From Mycolicibacterium sp. CBMA 234 (GTDB lineage Bacteria > Actinomycetota > Actinomycetes > Mycobacteriales > Mycobacteriaceae): a stretch of DNA of 64,000 nucleotides. Both the position numbers and the translations under genes were made by a program. Every line of letters begins with the position of its first letter. Positions within the stretch are counted from its first letter, which is position 1. Positions 53,275 to 61,796 of the stretch are shown piece after piece. The notes under the pieces are model-generated. The model was given only the letters and a program-made list of their open reading frames with translations. It had not been told where the DNA came from and ran no database searches. The stretch spans positions 1 through 64,000 of the forward strand of contig NZ_MPKW01000003.1 in NCBI RefSeq assembly GCF_009729415.1, in the 5' to 3' direction.

Positions 53275-54285
53275 ATGGCTCGCACTATTTTTGTTGTCTC
53301 GCTTCTTGTTTCGCTGATCGTGTGTTCGTGCGGCGGTCCGCCGTCAGTGACCGAGGCGGCGGCGCCGAGTGCCGCTGGCTATCCCGTCATGCTGGAGAAC
53401 TGCGGACGCAAAGTGACGGTGAAAGCGACGCCGCAGCGCGCGATCTCGATCAATCAGCCGGCCACGGAGCTGTTGTTGACGCTGGGGCTCGCCGACAAGA
53501 TGGTCGGCAGCGCCTCGTGGAACGATTCCGTGGCGCCGGAGCTTGCTGCCGAGAACGCCAAAGTGCCTGTGCTGAGCCGGGATTTCCCGTCGTTTGAGCG
53601 GGTGCTGAAGGAGAAGCCCGATTTCGTCTACGCGACGTTCGACTACTCGTTCACTGATGAGGGCGTCGCGCCGCGTGATCGGTTCGAGCGCCTCGGCGTG
53701 GCCACGTACCAGTCGTCCAGTGAGTGCGGGGGTCAGGATGCGGCGCAGCAACGCGCGTTGACCCTCGACGACATGTACGCCGAAATCGGCGATGTGGCAA
53801 AGATTTTCGGGGTTCCCGAGCGTGGCGACAAGCTGGTGACGTCGCTGCGATCGCGCAGGGCGACCGCGACCGACGGCCTCAACGCAGGCGATGTCTCTCT
53901 GATGTGGTGGTACGCCGGTACCAAAACGCCGTACATCGCGGGCTGCTGTGGGGCACCCGGCATCATTACGGCCGCGGTCGGGGCGCGAAATGCGTTCGCC
54001 GACAACCGGCAGCTGTGGCCGGAAATCTCGTGGGAAGCGATCCTGCAGCGCGACCCTGACGTGCTCGTCCTCGCTGATCTCACCCGCGGCGACGACGGCG
54101 ACAGTGTCGCCGCCAAGCTGAAGTTCCTCGAAACCGACCCCGCCGCAAGCAAGTTGAAGGCTGTGCGGGAACGTCGGTGGATCGTTCTCCCGGGCACTGC
54201 AATGGACCCGTCGCTGCGCAACGTCGACGCCGTCGAGACCGTCGCGGCCGGTCTGCGCTCGTTCGGGCTGGGCGGAAAGCCCTGA
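53275..54285 (+). CDS. btuF: BtuF-like cobalamin-binding lipoprotein
   Basis: A 336-aa periplasmic-type substrate-binding protein of the BtuF/FecB fold. It has a lipoprotein signal (MARTIFVVSLLVSLIVCSC, Cys19 in the lipobox) and the cluster-9-binding-protein layout: N-lobe with AISINQPATELLLTLGLADKMVG, central helix and C-lobe with LWPEISWEAILQRDPDVLVLAD. It captures corrinoid outside the membrane and hands it to the BtuC permease. It is controlled by the cobalamin riboswitch immediately upstream. ATG 53275 is used; the longer frame from 53125 is inside the riboswitch. The corrinoid preference is inferred from the riboswitch. Confidence 0.88.
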   Translation: MARTIFVVSLLVSLIVCSCGGPPSVTEAAAPSAAGYPVMLENCGRKVTVKATPQRAISINQPATELLLTLGLADKMVGSASWNDSVAPELAAENAKVPVLSRDFPSFERVLKEKPDFVYATFDYSFTDEGVAPRDRFERLGVATYQSSSECGGQDAAQQRALTLDDMYAEIGDVAKIFGVPERGDKLVTSLRSRRATATDGLNAGDVSLMWWYAGTKTPYIAGCCGAPGIITAAVGARNAFADNRQLWPEISWEAILQRDPDVLVLADLTRGDDGDSVAAKLKFLETDPAASKLKAVRERRWIVLPGTAMDPSLRNVDAVETVAAGLRSFGLGGKP

Positions 54286-54287
54286 CG

Positions 54288-55292
54288 TTGCGGACCGCTG
54301 GGATGGTGGCGTTCGGTCTGGTGGGTCTCGTGCTGTCGATCGCGGCGGCCATGATCATCGGGCCCGCGGACCTCGGCGTCGGTGACGTGTATGCCGTCGT
54401 TGCGCAACACCTGTGGGGTCGTGCCGCCGACATCGCCCCGATCGATGACGGCATCATCTGGGAGCTGCGGTTACCCCGAGCGCTCCTCGCCTCGATTTGC
54501 GGTGCGGGCCTTGCGATTTGCGGGGCGATTCTGCAGTCGTTGATGCGCAACCCGCTGGCCGACCCGTTCATGCTGGGCATTTCTTCGGGCGCCTCGACCG
54601 GGGCGGTGCTGATTGTGGTGACGGGTGTCGGCGGGGCGCTGACTCTGCCGGGTGGTGCTTTCGTCGGCGCGCTGATCGCATTCGTGCTCGTTTTGATCCT
54701 CGCTGCAGTAGCCGGTGGCGGTCAGGACAAGGTGGTGCTCGCCGGAATTGCTGGTACCCAGCTCTTTTCGGCAGTGACGGCGTTCGTGGTGTTCTCCTCT
54801 GCCGACGCGCAGCAGACGCGGGGCGTGCTGTTCTGGTTGCTCGGCTCCCTGGGCGGCGCGAGCTGGCAGCAGGTCGCGCTGTGCGGCGTCATCTGCACGG
54901 TGGGCCTGGTGGTCTGTTGGCTGCACTCAGATGCATTGGACGGGTTCGCATTTGGTCACGACGCCGCGGCGTCACTCGGCGTCCCGGTACGCCGGGTGCG
55001 GATCGTCTTGCTGGTGACGACGGCATTGTTGACGGCAGTGCTCGTCAGCGCGGCGGGCGCAATCGGTTTCGTTGGATTGGTATTGCCGCACGCGGCCCGG
55101 ATGATCGTCGGACCCACGCACCGCAGACTGTTGCCGGTCACCGCAATCACCGGGGCGATTTTCCTGGTCTGGGTCGACGCCGCCGCGCGCACGGTGTTCG
55201 CGCCGCAGGAGCTGCCCGTCGGAGTGGTGACGGCGCTGCTCGGGGTGCCGATCTTCGTGTTGATCCTGGCCCGCCGCAGGAGGTTTCGGTGA
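54288..55292 (+). CDS. btuC: BtuC-like cobalamin ABC transporter permease
   Basis: About 334 aa with nine or ten membrane helices of the FecCD/BtuC type. Typical motifs are LRLPRALLASICGAGLAICGAILQ, NPLADPFMLGISSGASTGAV and GAIGFVGLVLPHAARMIVG. It forms the membrane channel for corrinoid import. The start is TTG 54288, three bases after the btuF stop; ATG 54303 is another option and would still keep all helices. It overlaps btuD by 4 bp (GTGA), so the three genes are tightly coupled. Confidence 0.88.
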   Translation: MRTAGMVAFGLVGLVLSIAAAMIIGPADLGVGDVYAVVAQHLWGRAADIAPIDDGIIWELRLPRALLASICGAGLAICGAILQSLMRNPLADPFMLGISSGASTGAVLIVVTGVGGALTLPGGAFVGALIAFVLVLILAAVAGGGQDKVVLAGIAGTQLFSAVTAFVVFSSADAQQTRGVLFWLLGSLGGASWQQVALCGVICTVGLVVCWLHSDALDGFAFGHDAAASLGVPVRRVRIVLLVTTALLTAVLVSAAGAIGFVGLVLPHAARMIVGPTHRRLLPVTAITGAIFLVWVDAAARTVFAPQELPVGVVTALLGVPIFVLILARRRRFR

Positions 55293-56062
55293 CGGGCTCG
55301 ATCGCTGCTGAATCGGTCAGCTGGTCGGCCGGCGGCAGGCTCGTCATCGACGACGTCTCCCTCGTCCTCGCGGAGGGCGAGACGCTGGGCTTGCTCGGGC
55401 CCAACGGTGCGGGCAAGTCGTCGTTGTTGCGGCTGCTGGCCGGGCTACGGCGTCCCGCTGGCGGGGCGGTGCTGCTGAACGGACGCCCGCTCGTCGAGCA
55501 CCGGCGGCGTGCCGTGGCACAACGCATCGCCGTCGTCGAGCAGCAGGTCACTACCGATATGGACCTGACCGTCGAGCAGATTGTGCGGCTGGGCCGAATC
55601 CCGCATCGCGGCATCTGGTCTGGCGACACCGAGGCTGATGACCGCGCCGTCGAGCGAGCACTCGAGCAGACCGAGACGACAGCCATGCGCGACCGGGACT
55701 GGCGGACATTGTCCGGCGGCGAGCAGCAGCGGGTGCAGATCGCCCGGGCCCTCGCTCAAGAGCCCCGCGAACTGCTACTCGACGAGCCCACCAACCACCT
55801 CGATATCCGGCACCAGTTCGAGCTCCTCGCTCTCATCCGGATGCTGCCGGTGACAGCGGTGGTGACGCTGCACGACCTCACGCTGGCGGCGTTGTTCTGC
55901 GACCGCCTCGTCGTGCTCCATGAGGGGCGTCTGATCGCTTCGGGTACCCCCGCCGAAGTCCTTACTGCTGAACTGATTTCGTCGGTCTATGGCATCGCGG
56001 CCCGCGTGGTCGCCGACGGAGCGGGCGAAGGCCGCCCGTCGATTCAGCTGCTCCCGCCATAA
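55289..56062 (+). CDS. btuD: BtuD-like cobalamin ABC transporter ATPase
   Basis: A 257-aa ABC ATPase. Walker A GPNGAGKSS (about residues 37-45), signature LSGGEQQRVQIARAL, Walker B LLLDEPTNHLD, switch His in VTLHDLTL: all intact. It powers the BtuC permease. GTG 55289 overlaps the btuC stop (GTGA) and has AGGAGG at 55279-55284, five bases upstream. Followed by a long hairpin at 56104-56150. M. tuberculosis lacks this BtuFCD system and takes up B12 through Rv1819c, so the operon marks a non-tuberculous background. Confidence 0.9.
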   Translation: MTGSIAAESVSWSAGGRLVIDDVSLVLAEGETLGLLGPNGAGKSSLLRLLAGLRRPAGGAVLLNGRPLVEHRRRAVAQRIAVVEQQVTTDMDLTVEQIVRLGRIPHRGIWSGDTEADDRAVERALEQTETTAMRDRDWRTLSGGEQQRVQIARALAQEPRELLLDEPTNHLDIRHQFELLALIRMLPVTAVVTLHDLTLAALFCDRLVVLHEGRLIASGTPAEVLTAELISSVYGIAARVVADGAGEGRPSIQLLPP

Positions 56063-56103
56063 CTTTGCGCGACCCAGCCAGGTGTGGGGCTCACCTGCCG
56101 AAG

Positions 56104-56150
56104 GTGAAGTAGATCGCGAGCTTTCTCCGATTTGTCGCGATCTACTTCAC
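56104..56150. terminator. 16-bp perfect hairpin between btuD and htdX
   Basis: Arms 56104-56119 and 56135-56150 (gtgaagtagatcgcga / tcgcgatctacttcac) are perfectly complementary with a 15-base loop. Located 41 bp after the btuD stop and 12 bp before the end of the convergent htdX gene. There is no T-tract, so it is probably a two-way terminator or mRNA 3' stabiliser. Confidence 0.7.
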
Positions 56151-56162
56151 GGTGGGCGGGGG

Positions 56163-57005
56163 CTACAAGCCAGCGACTGTGGCGGTCAGGTGTGGGTAGC
56201 CCTTGGACAGGTTGCGCAGCGCCAACTCCCAGCCGTTGCCGTCGGATGAGACGTACAGCCCAACCTTGGCCGGCAGCAGCACGGGCTTGCCGAACTTCAC
56301 CGAGTACTTCACCGCGTCGGGCAGCTGGCCTTCGATGTTCGCCAGAACCGCTGCCGCACTGAACATTCCGTGCGCGATGGCGGTCGGGAAGCCGAACAGC
56401 TTGGCGCCGATGGAACTGGTGTGGATCGGGTTGTGGTCGCCACCGACGTCGGCGTAGTGCCGGATTTGGCCGGGGGTGATCGAGAGCACCGCGTTGGGTG
56501 GCGGCAGCTTCGGCTGCTTGACGGGCTCCGGCTTGGGTCCACCCGACAGGCTGGTGCGCTGCTGGTGCAGGAACGTCGTGACCTGGTTCCAGACCAGGTC
56601 ATTGCCCACCTTGATGTCGGTGATCAGGTCGACCAGCAGGCCCTTGCGGTGCTCGCGCAGGTTCTCCGCGTGCACCGCCACGTCCAGCGCATCCGTCACG
56701 CGAATAGGCCGGTACTGGGTGATGTGGTTCTCGATGTGCACCGAACCCATTGCAGCGAACGGGAAATCGAACCCGGTGACCAGCGACATCATGGTCGGGA
56801 AGGTCAACGCGAACGGGTAGGTCAGCGGCACGGTGTCGCCGAACCGCAGCCCGGTCACCGCGGCGTACTCGGCGACGTTGGTCGGGTCGATGGTCAGGCC
56901 CGACACCTTCGCGGTGCGGGTCGGCAGCGTTGAGCCACGCGACACGAACGGCAGCGCACCCGCCACCGCCCGTGCCATGTTCAAAAGTCCGTTGGGCTGT
57001 GCCAT
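56163..57005 (-). CDS. htdX: (3R)-hydroxyacyl-ACP/CoA dehydratase HtdX-like (MaoC double hotdog)
   Basis: A 280-aa MaoC-type dehydratase. The hydratase-2 motif near residues 195-220 (DHNPIHTSSIGAKLFGFPTA, then IAHGM) carries the catalytic Asp and His. The N-terminal half is a second, non-catalytic hotdog. It matches HtdX (Rv0241c, 280 aa), which dehydrates 3-hydroxyacyl thioesters in fatty acid/mycolic metabolism. Its start lies one base after the fabG4 stop; both are in one operon transcribed from the 58357-58500 promoter region, so reduction and dehydration are paired. Confidence 0.9.
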   Translation of the reverse strand: MAQPNGLLNMARAVAGALPFVSRGSTLPTRTAKVSGLTIDPTNVAEYAAVTGLRFGDTVPLTYPFALTFPTMMSLVTGFDFPFAAMGSVHIENHITQYRPIRVTDALDVAVHAENLREHRKGLLVDLITDIKVGNDLVWNQVTTFLHQQRTSLSGGPKPEPVKQPKLPPPNAVLSITPGQIRHYADVGGDHNPIHTSSIGAKLFGFPTAIAHGMFSAAAVLANIEGQLPDAVKYSVKFGKPVLLPAKVGLYVSSDGNGWELALRNLSKGYPHLTATVAGL

Positions 57006-57006
57006 C

Positions 57007-58356
57007 TCAGGCTCCCAGCAGGGCCTGGCCGCAGACCCGAATCGTGTTGCCGGTCACGGCATTCGAGGCGGGGCTGGCGAAGTAGGCGATCAGCTCGGCG
57101 ACGTCGACCGGCAAGCCGCCCTGGAACAGCGAGTTGAGCCGACGGCCCACCTCGCGGGTGGCCAGCGGAATGGCGTCGGTCATCTTGGTCTCGATGAAGC
57201 CCGGCGCGACGGCGTTGATGGTGACGCCCTTCTCACCGAACACCTCTGCATACGCGTCGGTCATGCCGATCATGCCGGCCTTGGTTGCGGCGTAGTTGGT
57301 CTGGCCGCGGTTACCGGCGATGCCGGCCATCGACGACAGGCCGACGATCCGGCCGCCCTCACCGATGGCACCGTTCTCCACCAGACCTTGCGCAAGACGT
57401 TGCGGCGCAAGCAGGTTGACGGCGATTACCGAGTCCCAGCGGGCGTCGTCCATATTGGCCAGCAGCTTGTCGCGGGTGATGCCGGCGTTGTTGACGAGCA
57501 CGTCGGCCTTACCGCCGTGGTGCTCGCTCAGATGCGCCACGATCTGCGCGACGGCGTCGTCGGCCGTGACGTCCAGCGCCAAAGCGGTGCCGCCGACGGC
57601 AGCGGCGGTCTCGGCCAATGCATCAGCGGCCTGCGGCACATCGATGGCGACGACGGCGGCGCCGTCGCGCGCGAACACCCGGGCGATCTCGGCACCGATG
57701 CCGCGGGCGGCACCGGTCACCAGCGCGACCTTGCCGGCCAGCGGCTTGTCCCAGTCGGCCGGGGCCGCGGACTCGGCGGCGCCGACGTAGAACACCTGGC
57801 CATCGACGTAGGCGGACTTGCCGGACAGCAGGAAGCGGACGGTCGACTCGATGCCCGACGCAGCCGGGGCGGCCTTGGCCGACAGGTAGACCAGGCCGAC
57901 GGTGGCACCGCGCTGCAGCTCCTTGCCGAGCGACCGGGTGAAGCCTTCGAGCGCGCGTTGGGCGATGCGCTCGTCGATGCTGTCGGTCTCGTCAGGCGTG
58001 GTGCCGACGACGACGACGCGGCTGTTGGCGGCCAGGTTGCGCAGCACAGGGGTGAAGAACTCGTGCAGCTGCTTGAGCTGCTCGGGCTTGGTGATGCCGG
58101 TGGCGTCGAACAGCAGACCACCGAACGAGTCGGCCCAGCGGCCGCCCACGTTGTTGCCCACGAGGTCATAGTCATCGGCCAGGGCCGCGCGCAGCGGCTC
58201 GGCGACGCGGCCTTCGCCGCCGATCAGCAGCGCGCCGCCCAGAGCGGGCTCGCCGGCCTTGTAGCGGCGCAGCGGTTGCGGCTGCGGCACGCCGAGCTGC
58301 TTGGCCAGGAACGAACCCGGACCGGAGGTCAGAAGTTGGGAGAGGACGTCAGCCAT
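57007..58356 (-). CDS. fabG4: high-molecular-weight 3-ketoacyl reductase FabG4
   Basis: A 449-aa short-chain dehydrogenase. The long N-terminal half (about 1-205) is a flavodoxin-like Rossmann domain, the C-terminal half the catalytic SDR: NAD(H) motif [28 protein letters not shown], catalytic Ser/Tyr/Lys in [23 protein letters not shown]. Length and organisation match FabG4 (Rv0242c, 454 aa). It reduces 3-ketoacyl-CoA/ACP with NADH. ATG 58356 begins just inside a divergent promoter region shared with fadA2. Confidence 0.92.
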   Translation of the reverse strand: MADVLSQLLTSGPGSFLAKQLGVPQPQPLRRYKAGEPALGGALLIGGEGRVAEPLRAALADDYDLVGNNVGGRWADSFGGLLFDATGITKPEQLKQLHEFFTPVLRNLAANSRVVVVGTTPDETDSIDERIAQRALEGFTRSLGKELQRGATVGLVYLSAKAAPAASGIESTVRFLLSGKSAYVDGQVFYVGAAESAAPADWDKPLAGKVALVTGAARGIGAEIARVFARDGAAVVAIDVPQAADALAETAAAVGGTALALDVTADDAVAQIVAHLSEHHGGKADVLVNNAGITRDKLLANMDDARWDSVIAVNLLAPQRLAQGLVENGAIGEGGRIVGLSSMAGIAGNRGQTNYAATKAGMIGMTDAYAEVFGEKGVTINAVAPGFIETKMTDAIPLATREVGRRLNSLFQGGLPVDVAELIAYFASPASNAVTGNTIRVCGQALLGA

Positions 58357-58412
58357 TGCGAGCCTTTCTGGGACGTATGTCGTAGAGACGGAAGCGTCTT
58401 GTCAGAGACGAA

Positions 58413-58428
58413 CTTACTCCAGAGTAAG
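58413..58428. promoter_or_regulatory. dyad CTTACTC-CA-GAGTAAG between fabG4 and fadA2
   Basis: A 16-bp inverted repeat, symmetrical except for the two central bases, lies 57 bp upstream of fabG4 and 73 bp upstream of fadA2. A further GAGTAA follows at 58435-58440. It is a good operator candidate for coordinated control of the two divergent lipid-metabolism units. Confidence 0.5.
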
Positions 58429-58500
58429 AACGGTGAGTAATATAGCCGTCAAGCAACATCTTGCCTCAGTCATCCAACGTCAACGAACTGGAGAAAAACC

Positions 58501-59802
58501 GTGGCCGAGACCAACAGCCGCCGCCGGGTAGCAGTCCTGGGTGGTAACCGCATTCCCTTCGCACGATCCGACGGCGCGTACGCAAACGCCTCCAACCAGG
58601 ACATGTTCACCGCAGCCCTGGATGGCCTGATCGACCGCTTCAACCTCAAGGGCGAGAAGCTCGACATGGTGATCGGTGGCGCCGTCCTCAAGCACAGCCG
58701 TGATTTCAATCTCATGCGCGAATGTGTGCTGGGTACCTCGATGTCGCCGTACACGCCGGCCTTCGACCTGCAGCAGGCGTGTGGCACTGGCCTGCAGTCG
58801 GCCATAGCGGCCGCGGACGGCATCGCCGCAGGCCGCTACCAGGTGGCCGCGGCCGGTGGCGTGGACACCGCCTCGGACGCCCCGATCGCCCTCGGCAACG
58901 ACCTGCGCCGCGTGCTGCTGAGCCTGCGCCGGGCCAAGTCGAATGTCGACCGGCTGAAGCTCGTCGGCAAGCTGCCTGCCGCCGTCGGCGTGGAGATTCC
59001 GGTCAACAGCGAGGCGCGCACCGGGCTGTCGATGGGTGAGCACGCCGCCATGACCGCCAAGGAAATGGGCGTCAAGCGCACCGACCAGGACGCCCTGGCC
59101 GCCGCCAGCCACCAGAACATGGCCGCCGCTTACGACCGCGGGTTCTTCGACGACCTGGTCAGCCCCTTCCTGGGCCTGTACCGCGACAACAACCTGCGCG
59201 GCGACTCGTCGACGGAGAAGCTGGCCAAGCTCAAGCCCGTCTTCGGCGTGAAGCTGGGCGACGCCACGATGACCGCCGGCAACTCGACCCCGCTGACCGA
59301 TGGTGCCTCGGTGGCGCTGCTGTCCACCGACGAGTGGGCTGCTGAGCACAACATCCCGGTGCTGGCCTACTTCGTCGACTCCGAGACCGCCGCCGTGGAC
59401 TACGTCAACGGCACCGATGGCCTGCTCATGGCTCCGACGTACGCGGTGCCGCGGCTGCTGGCCCGCAACGGCCTGACGCTGCAGGACTTCGACTTCTACG
59501 AGATCCACGAGGCCTTCGCCTCGGTGGTGCTGGCCACGCTCGCGGCCTGGGAGTCGCCCTTGTACTGCAAGGAGCGCCTCGGCCTGGACTCGCCGCTCGG
59601 CTCGATCGACCGGTCGAAGCTCAACGTCAACGGCTCGTCGCTGGCCGCGGGTCACCCGTTCGCCGCGACCGGCGGCCGGATCGTCGCCCAGCTGGCCAAG
59701 CAGCTCGCCGAGAAGAAGAAGGAAACCGGTAAGCCGGTCCGCGGCCTGGTCTCCATCTGTGCCGCAGGCGGCCAGGGCGTCACCGCCATCCTGGAGGCGT
59801 AG
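58501..59802 (+). CDS. fadA2: acetyl-CoA acyltransferase FadA2-like thiolase
   Basis: A 433-aa thiolase. The acyl-accepting cysteine is in LQQACGTGLQSA (about residue 91-95), His in IHEAFASVV and the second cysteine in CAAGGQGVT at the C-terminus. It cleaves or forms 3-ketoacyl-CoA. Matches FadA2 (Rv0243, 440 aa) by position divergent from fabG4. GTG 58501 follows an AT-rich leader with a GGAG site. The trio HtdX, FabG4 and FadA2 provides the dehydratase, reductase and thiolase of a fatty-acyl cycle. Confidence 0.92.
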   Translation: MAETNSRRRVAVLGGNRIPFARSDGAYANASNQDMFTAALDGLIDRFNLKGEKLDMVIGGAVLKHSRDFNLMRECVLGTSMSPYTPAFDLQQACGTGLQSAIAAADGIAAGRYQVAAAGGVDTASDAPIALGNDLRRVLLSLRRAKSNVDRLKLVGKLPAAVGVEIPVNSEARTGLSMGEHAAMTAKEMGVKRTDQDALAAASHQNMAAAYDRGFFDDLVSPFLGLYRDNNLRGDSSTEKLAKLKPVFGVKLGDATMTAGNSTPLTDGASVALLSTDEWAAEHNIPVLAYFVDSETAAVDYVNGTDGLLMAPTYAVPRLLARNGLTLQDFDFYEIHEAFASVVLATLAAWESPLYCKERLGLDSPLGSIDRSKLNVNGSSLAAGHPFAATGGRIVAQLAKQLAEKKKETGKPVRGLVSICAAGGQGVTAILEA

Positions 59803-59805
59803 ACC

Positions 59806-59860
59806 AGCGATTTGTGCACGATTCTCCGCGCCGGCCGCGGATTTTCGTGCACAAATCGCT
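59806..59860. terminator. two-tier hairpin between fadA2 and the next gene
   Basis: Perfect 16-base arms (59806-59821 and 59845-59860) enclose a second stem (tccgcg / cgcgga at 59825-59830 and 59836-59841). It begins 3 bases after the fadA2 stop and ends 34 bp before the end of the convergent hydrolase gene. No T-tract is present. Confidence 0.7.
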
Positions 59861-59894
59861 CGGGTGTAACGCCCTGCGAAGCCTCAGCGATACC

Positions 59895-60776
59895 TCAAGT
59901 GCCTCGTGTTTCCGTCTGACCCCCGACCTGACGGAGACACGGGGCACTCTCGTTTTCGTGGGTGATCTGCTCGCTGATGATCGCGAGGAAAGGCTGCACC
60001 AGGGCGAGGAATTCGTCGGGTGCCGACGCGAACGAAACGTGGCCGGTGTCCAGCAACTCGAACCGTGAACCGGGGATCGCGGCATGGGCCGCGCGGCCGG
60101 CCGCCAGTGGGATCGCGATGTCGCGGCGGCCCCAGACGATCAGCGTCGGCGTGGCCAGCCCTGCCGCCCGCGTCCGCAGGTCGTGATCCGGCCCGGCGAA
60201 ACTGCGCCACAACGCCGCTCCCTGGAGCCGCCCGGCGGTTGTGTGCTCAAGTGCCCGCGTGCGGTTGACGATCTCGTGGTCCAATGCGGTCTGGGGCTTC
60301 ATGTAGGCCCGGATGAACAGTGGCGCAAGCACTTTGAATATCGCAGGCGTACCCATGACCCGGCAGAACAACCGGGCGGCGACGTTCATCGGCATGAACC
60401 CGCCGGTTTGCACCAACACCAGTCCGGCGACCTGGTCGGGACGGTTGATGGCCAGCCGCGCGGCCGCGAACCCGCCCACCGAGTTGCCGATCAACGCCAC
60501 CTTCGGGACATCCAGGTGGTCGACCAGATCCTCGAGCGCGTCGGCGAACAATGGCGCCGTCAAGCCGGCTGGGTCGGTGGCCGGCGCGGAGTCGCCGCAC
60601 CCGGGCCAGTCCAGAGAGATGACGCGGTGGTCGCGCGCCAACGTCGGGGCGATGGCATCGAAGTCGTGGTGGCTGTGCAGGGTGGCGTGCAGCAGGATCA
60701 GGACCGGGCCTCGGTGCTGATCCGGGCCGTGGTCCTGGTAGGTGAGAGTTCCTGCACGGGTATCAACAGTGGGCAC
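59895..60776 (-). CDS. alpha/beta hydrolase
   Basis: A 293-aa alpha/beta hydrolase. Oxyanion strand ILLHATLHSHHDFD, nucleophile elbow ALIGNSVGGFAAAR (Ser at about residue 100), acid region LIVWGRRDIAI and likely base His in LDTGHVSFASAPDEF. It lacks a signal peptide. GTG 60776. It is divergent from a TetR regulator, with two copies of a TetR-type operator (60791-60878) between them, so it is very likely repressed by that protein. Substrate unknown. Confidence 0.83.
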   Translation of the reverse strand: MPTVDTRAGTLTYQDHGPDQHRGPVLILLHATLHSHHDFDAIAPTLARDHRVISLDWPGCGDSAPATDPAGLTAPLFADALEDLVDHLDVPKVALIGNSVGGFAAARLAINRPDQVAGLVLVQTGGFMPMNVAARLFCRVMGTPAIFKVLAPLFIRAYMKPQTALDHEIVNRTRALEHTTAGRLQGAALWRSFAGPDHDLRTRAAGLATPTLIVWGRRDIAIPLAAGRAAHAAIPGSRFELLDTGHVSFASAPDEFLALVQPFLAIISEQITHENESAPCLRQVGGQTETRGT

Positions 60777-60790
60777 GGGTCGATGCTATT

Positions 60791-60878
60791 CATTGATCGA
60801 CCGGTCGGTCAATGAAATTCTCAAATGGGCTGTACTCGTCAATGGAGTCAGTACTATTGCGGCTGACCAGTCGGTCAA
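60791..60878. promoter_or_regulatory. two-site TetR operator between hydrolase and TetR genes
   Basis: Site 1, 60791-60814, is a 24-bp near-palindrome (one mismatched pair) centred on GACCGGTC. Site 2, 60865-60878 (GACCAGTCGGTCAA), repeats the same half-site sequence as 60799-60812 with one change. The two copies lie 66 bp apart and flank both start regions, the usual layout for a TetR protein controlling itself and the divergent gene. Confidence 0.65.
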
Positions 60879-60897
60879 CAGAGTGAATGGGATTGTC

Positions 60898-61464
60898 ATG
60901 ACGACCGGAATATCGCGGGCCGCGGCCAAGGAGCGAACCCGCGAGGCATTGCTGGACATCGGGTTCGCGCTGGCAGAGACCACCGGCCTGGACAGCTTGA
61001 GCATCAACGCCATCACGGGGGCGGCAGGGGTCGCCAAGGGGACGTTCTTTCACCACTTCGGTGACCGCACCGCATACCTGGTGCAGCTGCATCGCCGCTT
61101 CCACGATCGCATCCTGGCCGACGTGCAGCGTGCCGTCGCTGGTCTACCGTCGGGGCGCGAACGGCTGGCGGCGATTTCGGCCACCTATCTGGACGCCTGC
61201 CTAAACCAGCGTGGGGTGCGTGCGCTGATTCTCGAAGCCCGGGCGCTGGTGCCGATCCAGGATGAGATCACGCGGCGCAACGAGGCGACGGTGACGCTAC
61301 TGACGACCGACTTCATCGCGCTGGGCTGGCCGGCTCCGGCGGTTGCGGCACGGCTGTGGATCGGGGCGACGGTCGAGTGTGCATTACTCGAACTCGGCTT
61401 GGGGCACGCTGACTTACCGGGCCGCGCCGCGCTCGTCGACTTCGCGAGCGCACCGGCTCACTGA
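60898..61464 (+). CDS. TetR-family regulator of the divergent hydrolase
   Basis: A 188-aa TetR repressor. DNA-binding region: ERTREALLDIGFALAETTGLDSLSINAI, then GAAGVAKGTFFHHFGDRTAY. The C-terminal helical domain carries the ligand pocket. ATG 60898 is chosen over an in-frame GTG far upstream, because the operator repeats lie between them. Its last 7 bp overlap the end of the DUF488 gene on the opposite strand. Confidence 0.87.
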   Translation: MTTGISRAAAKERTREALLDIGFALAETTGLDSLSINAITGAAGVAKGTFFHHFGDRTAYLVQLHRRFHDRILADVQRAVAGLPSGRERLAAISATYLDACLNQRGVRALILEARALVPIQDEITRRNEATVTLLTTDFIALGWPAPAVAARLWIGATVECALLELGLGHADLPGRAALVDFASAPAH

Positions 61465-61796
61465 GCCGGCTGCTCCAGGAACTTCGCCAGTACGGGCACA
61501 TGGCTGTGCGTCATCTCCCGGGTCGCTGTCACCAGCGTGACCGGCTCGATGTCTCGCAGCTGCGTCACCGCCTCGTTGTCTGTCAGTTCTTCGCGATAGC
61601 GGGCGGCGAAGTCGTCGAAACGATCCGGGTTCGCGTGGTACCACTTGCGCAGCTCGTTCGACGGTGCGACGTGCGGCATCCAGGTGCCTACCCGCGGGTC
61701 TTCCTTGCGAATTCCCCTGGGCCACAAGCGATCTACCAACACTCGCGGTGGCTGTGCTGGGTCTATCGGGTCGTATACCCGAGCTGTGTCGATCAT
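61458..61796 (-). CDS. DUF488 (YeaO-like) protein
   Basis: A 112-aa protein with the DUF488/YeaO signature RVLVDRLWPRGIRKEDPRVG, then WMPHVAPSNELRKWYHANPDRF. It belongs to a family often found near transporters or stress genes and is of uncertain biochemical function. ATG 61796. The start overlaps the stop of the transporter gene by 4 bp, so the two are translationally coupled. Confidence 0.85.
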   Translation of the reverse strand: MIDTARVYDPIDPAQPPRVLVDRLWPRGIRKEDPRVGTWMPHVAPSNELRKWYHANPDRFDDFAARYREELTDNEAVTQLRDIEPVTLVTATREMTHSHVPVLAKFLEQPAQ

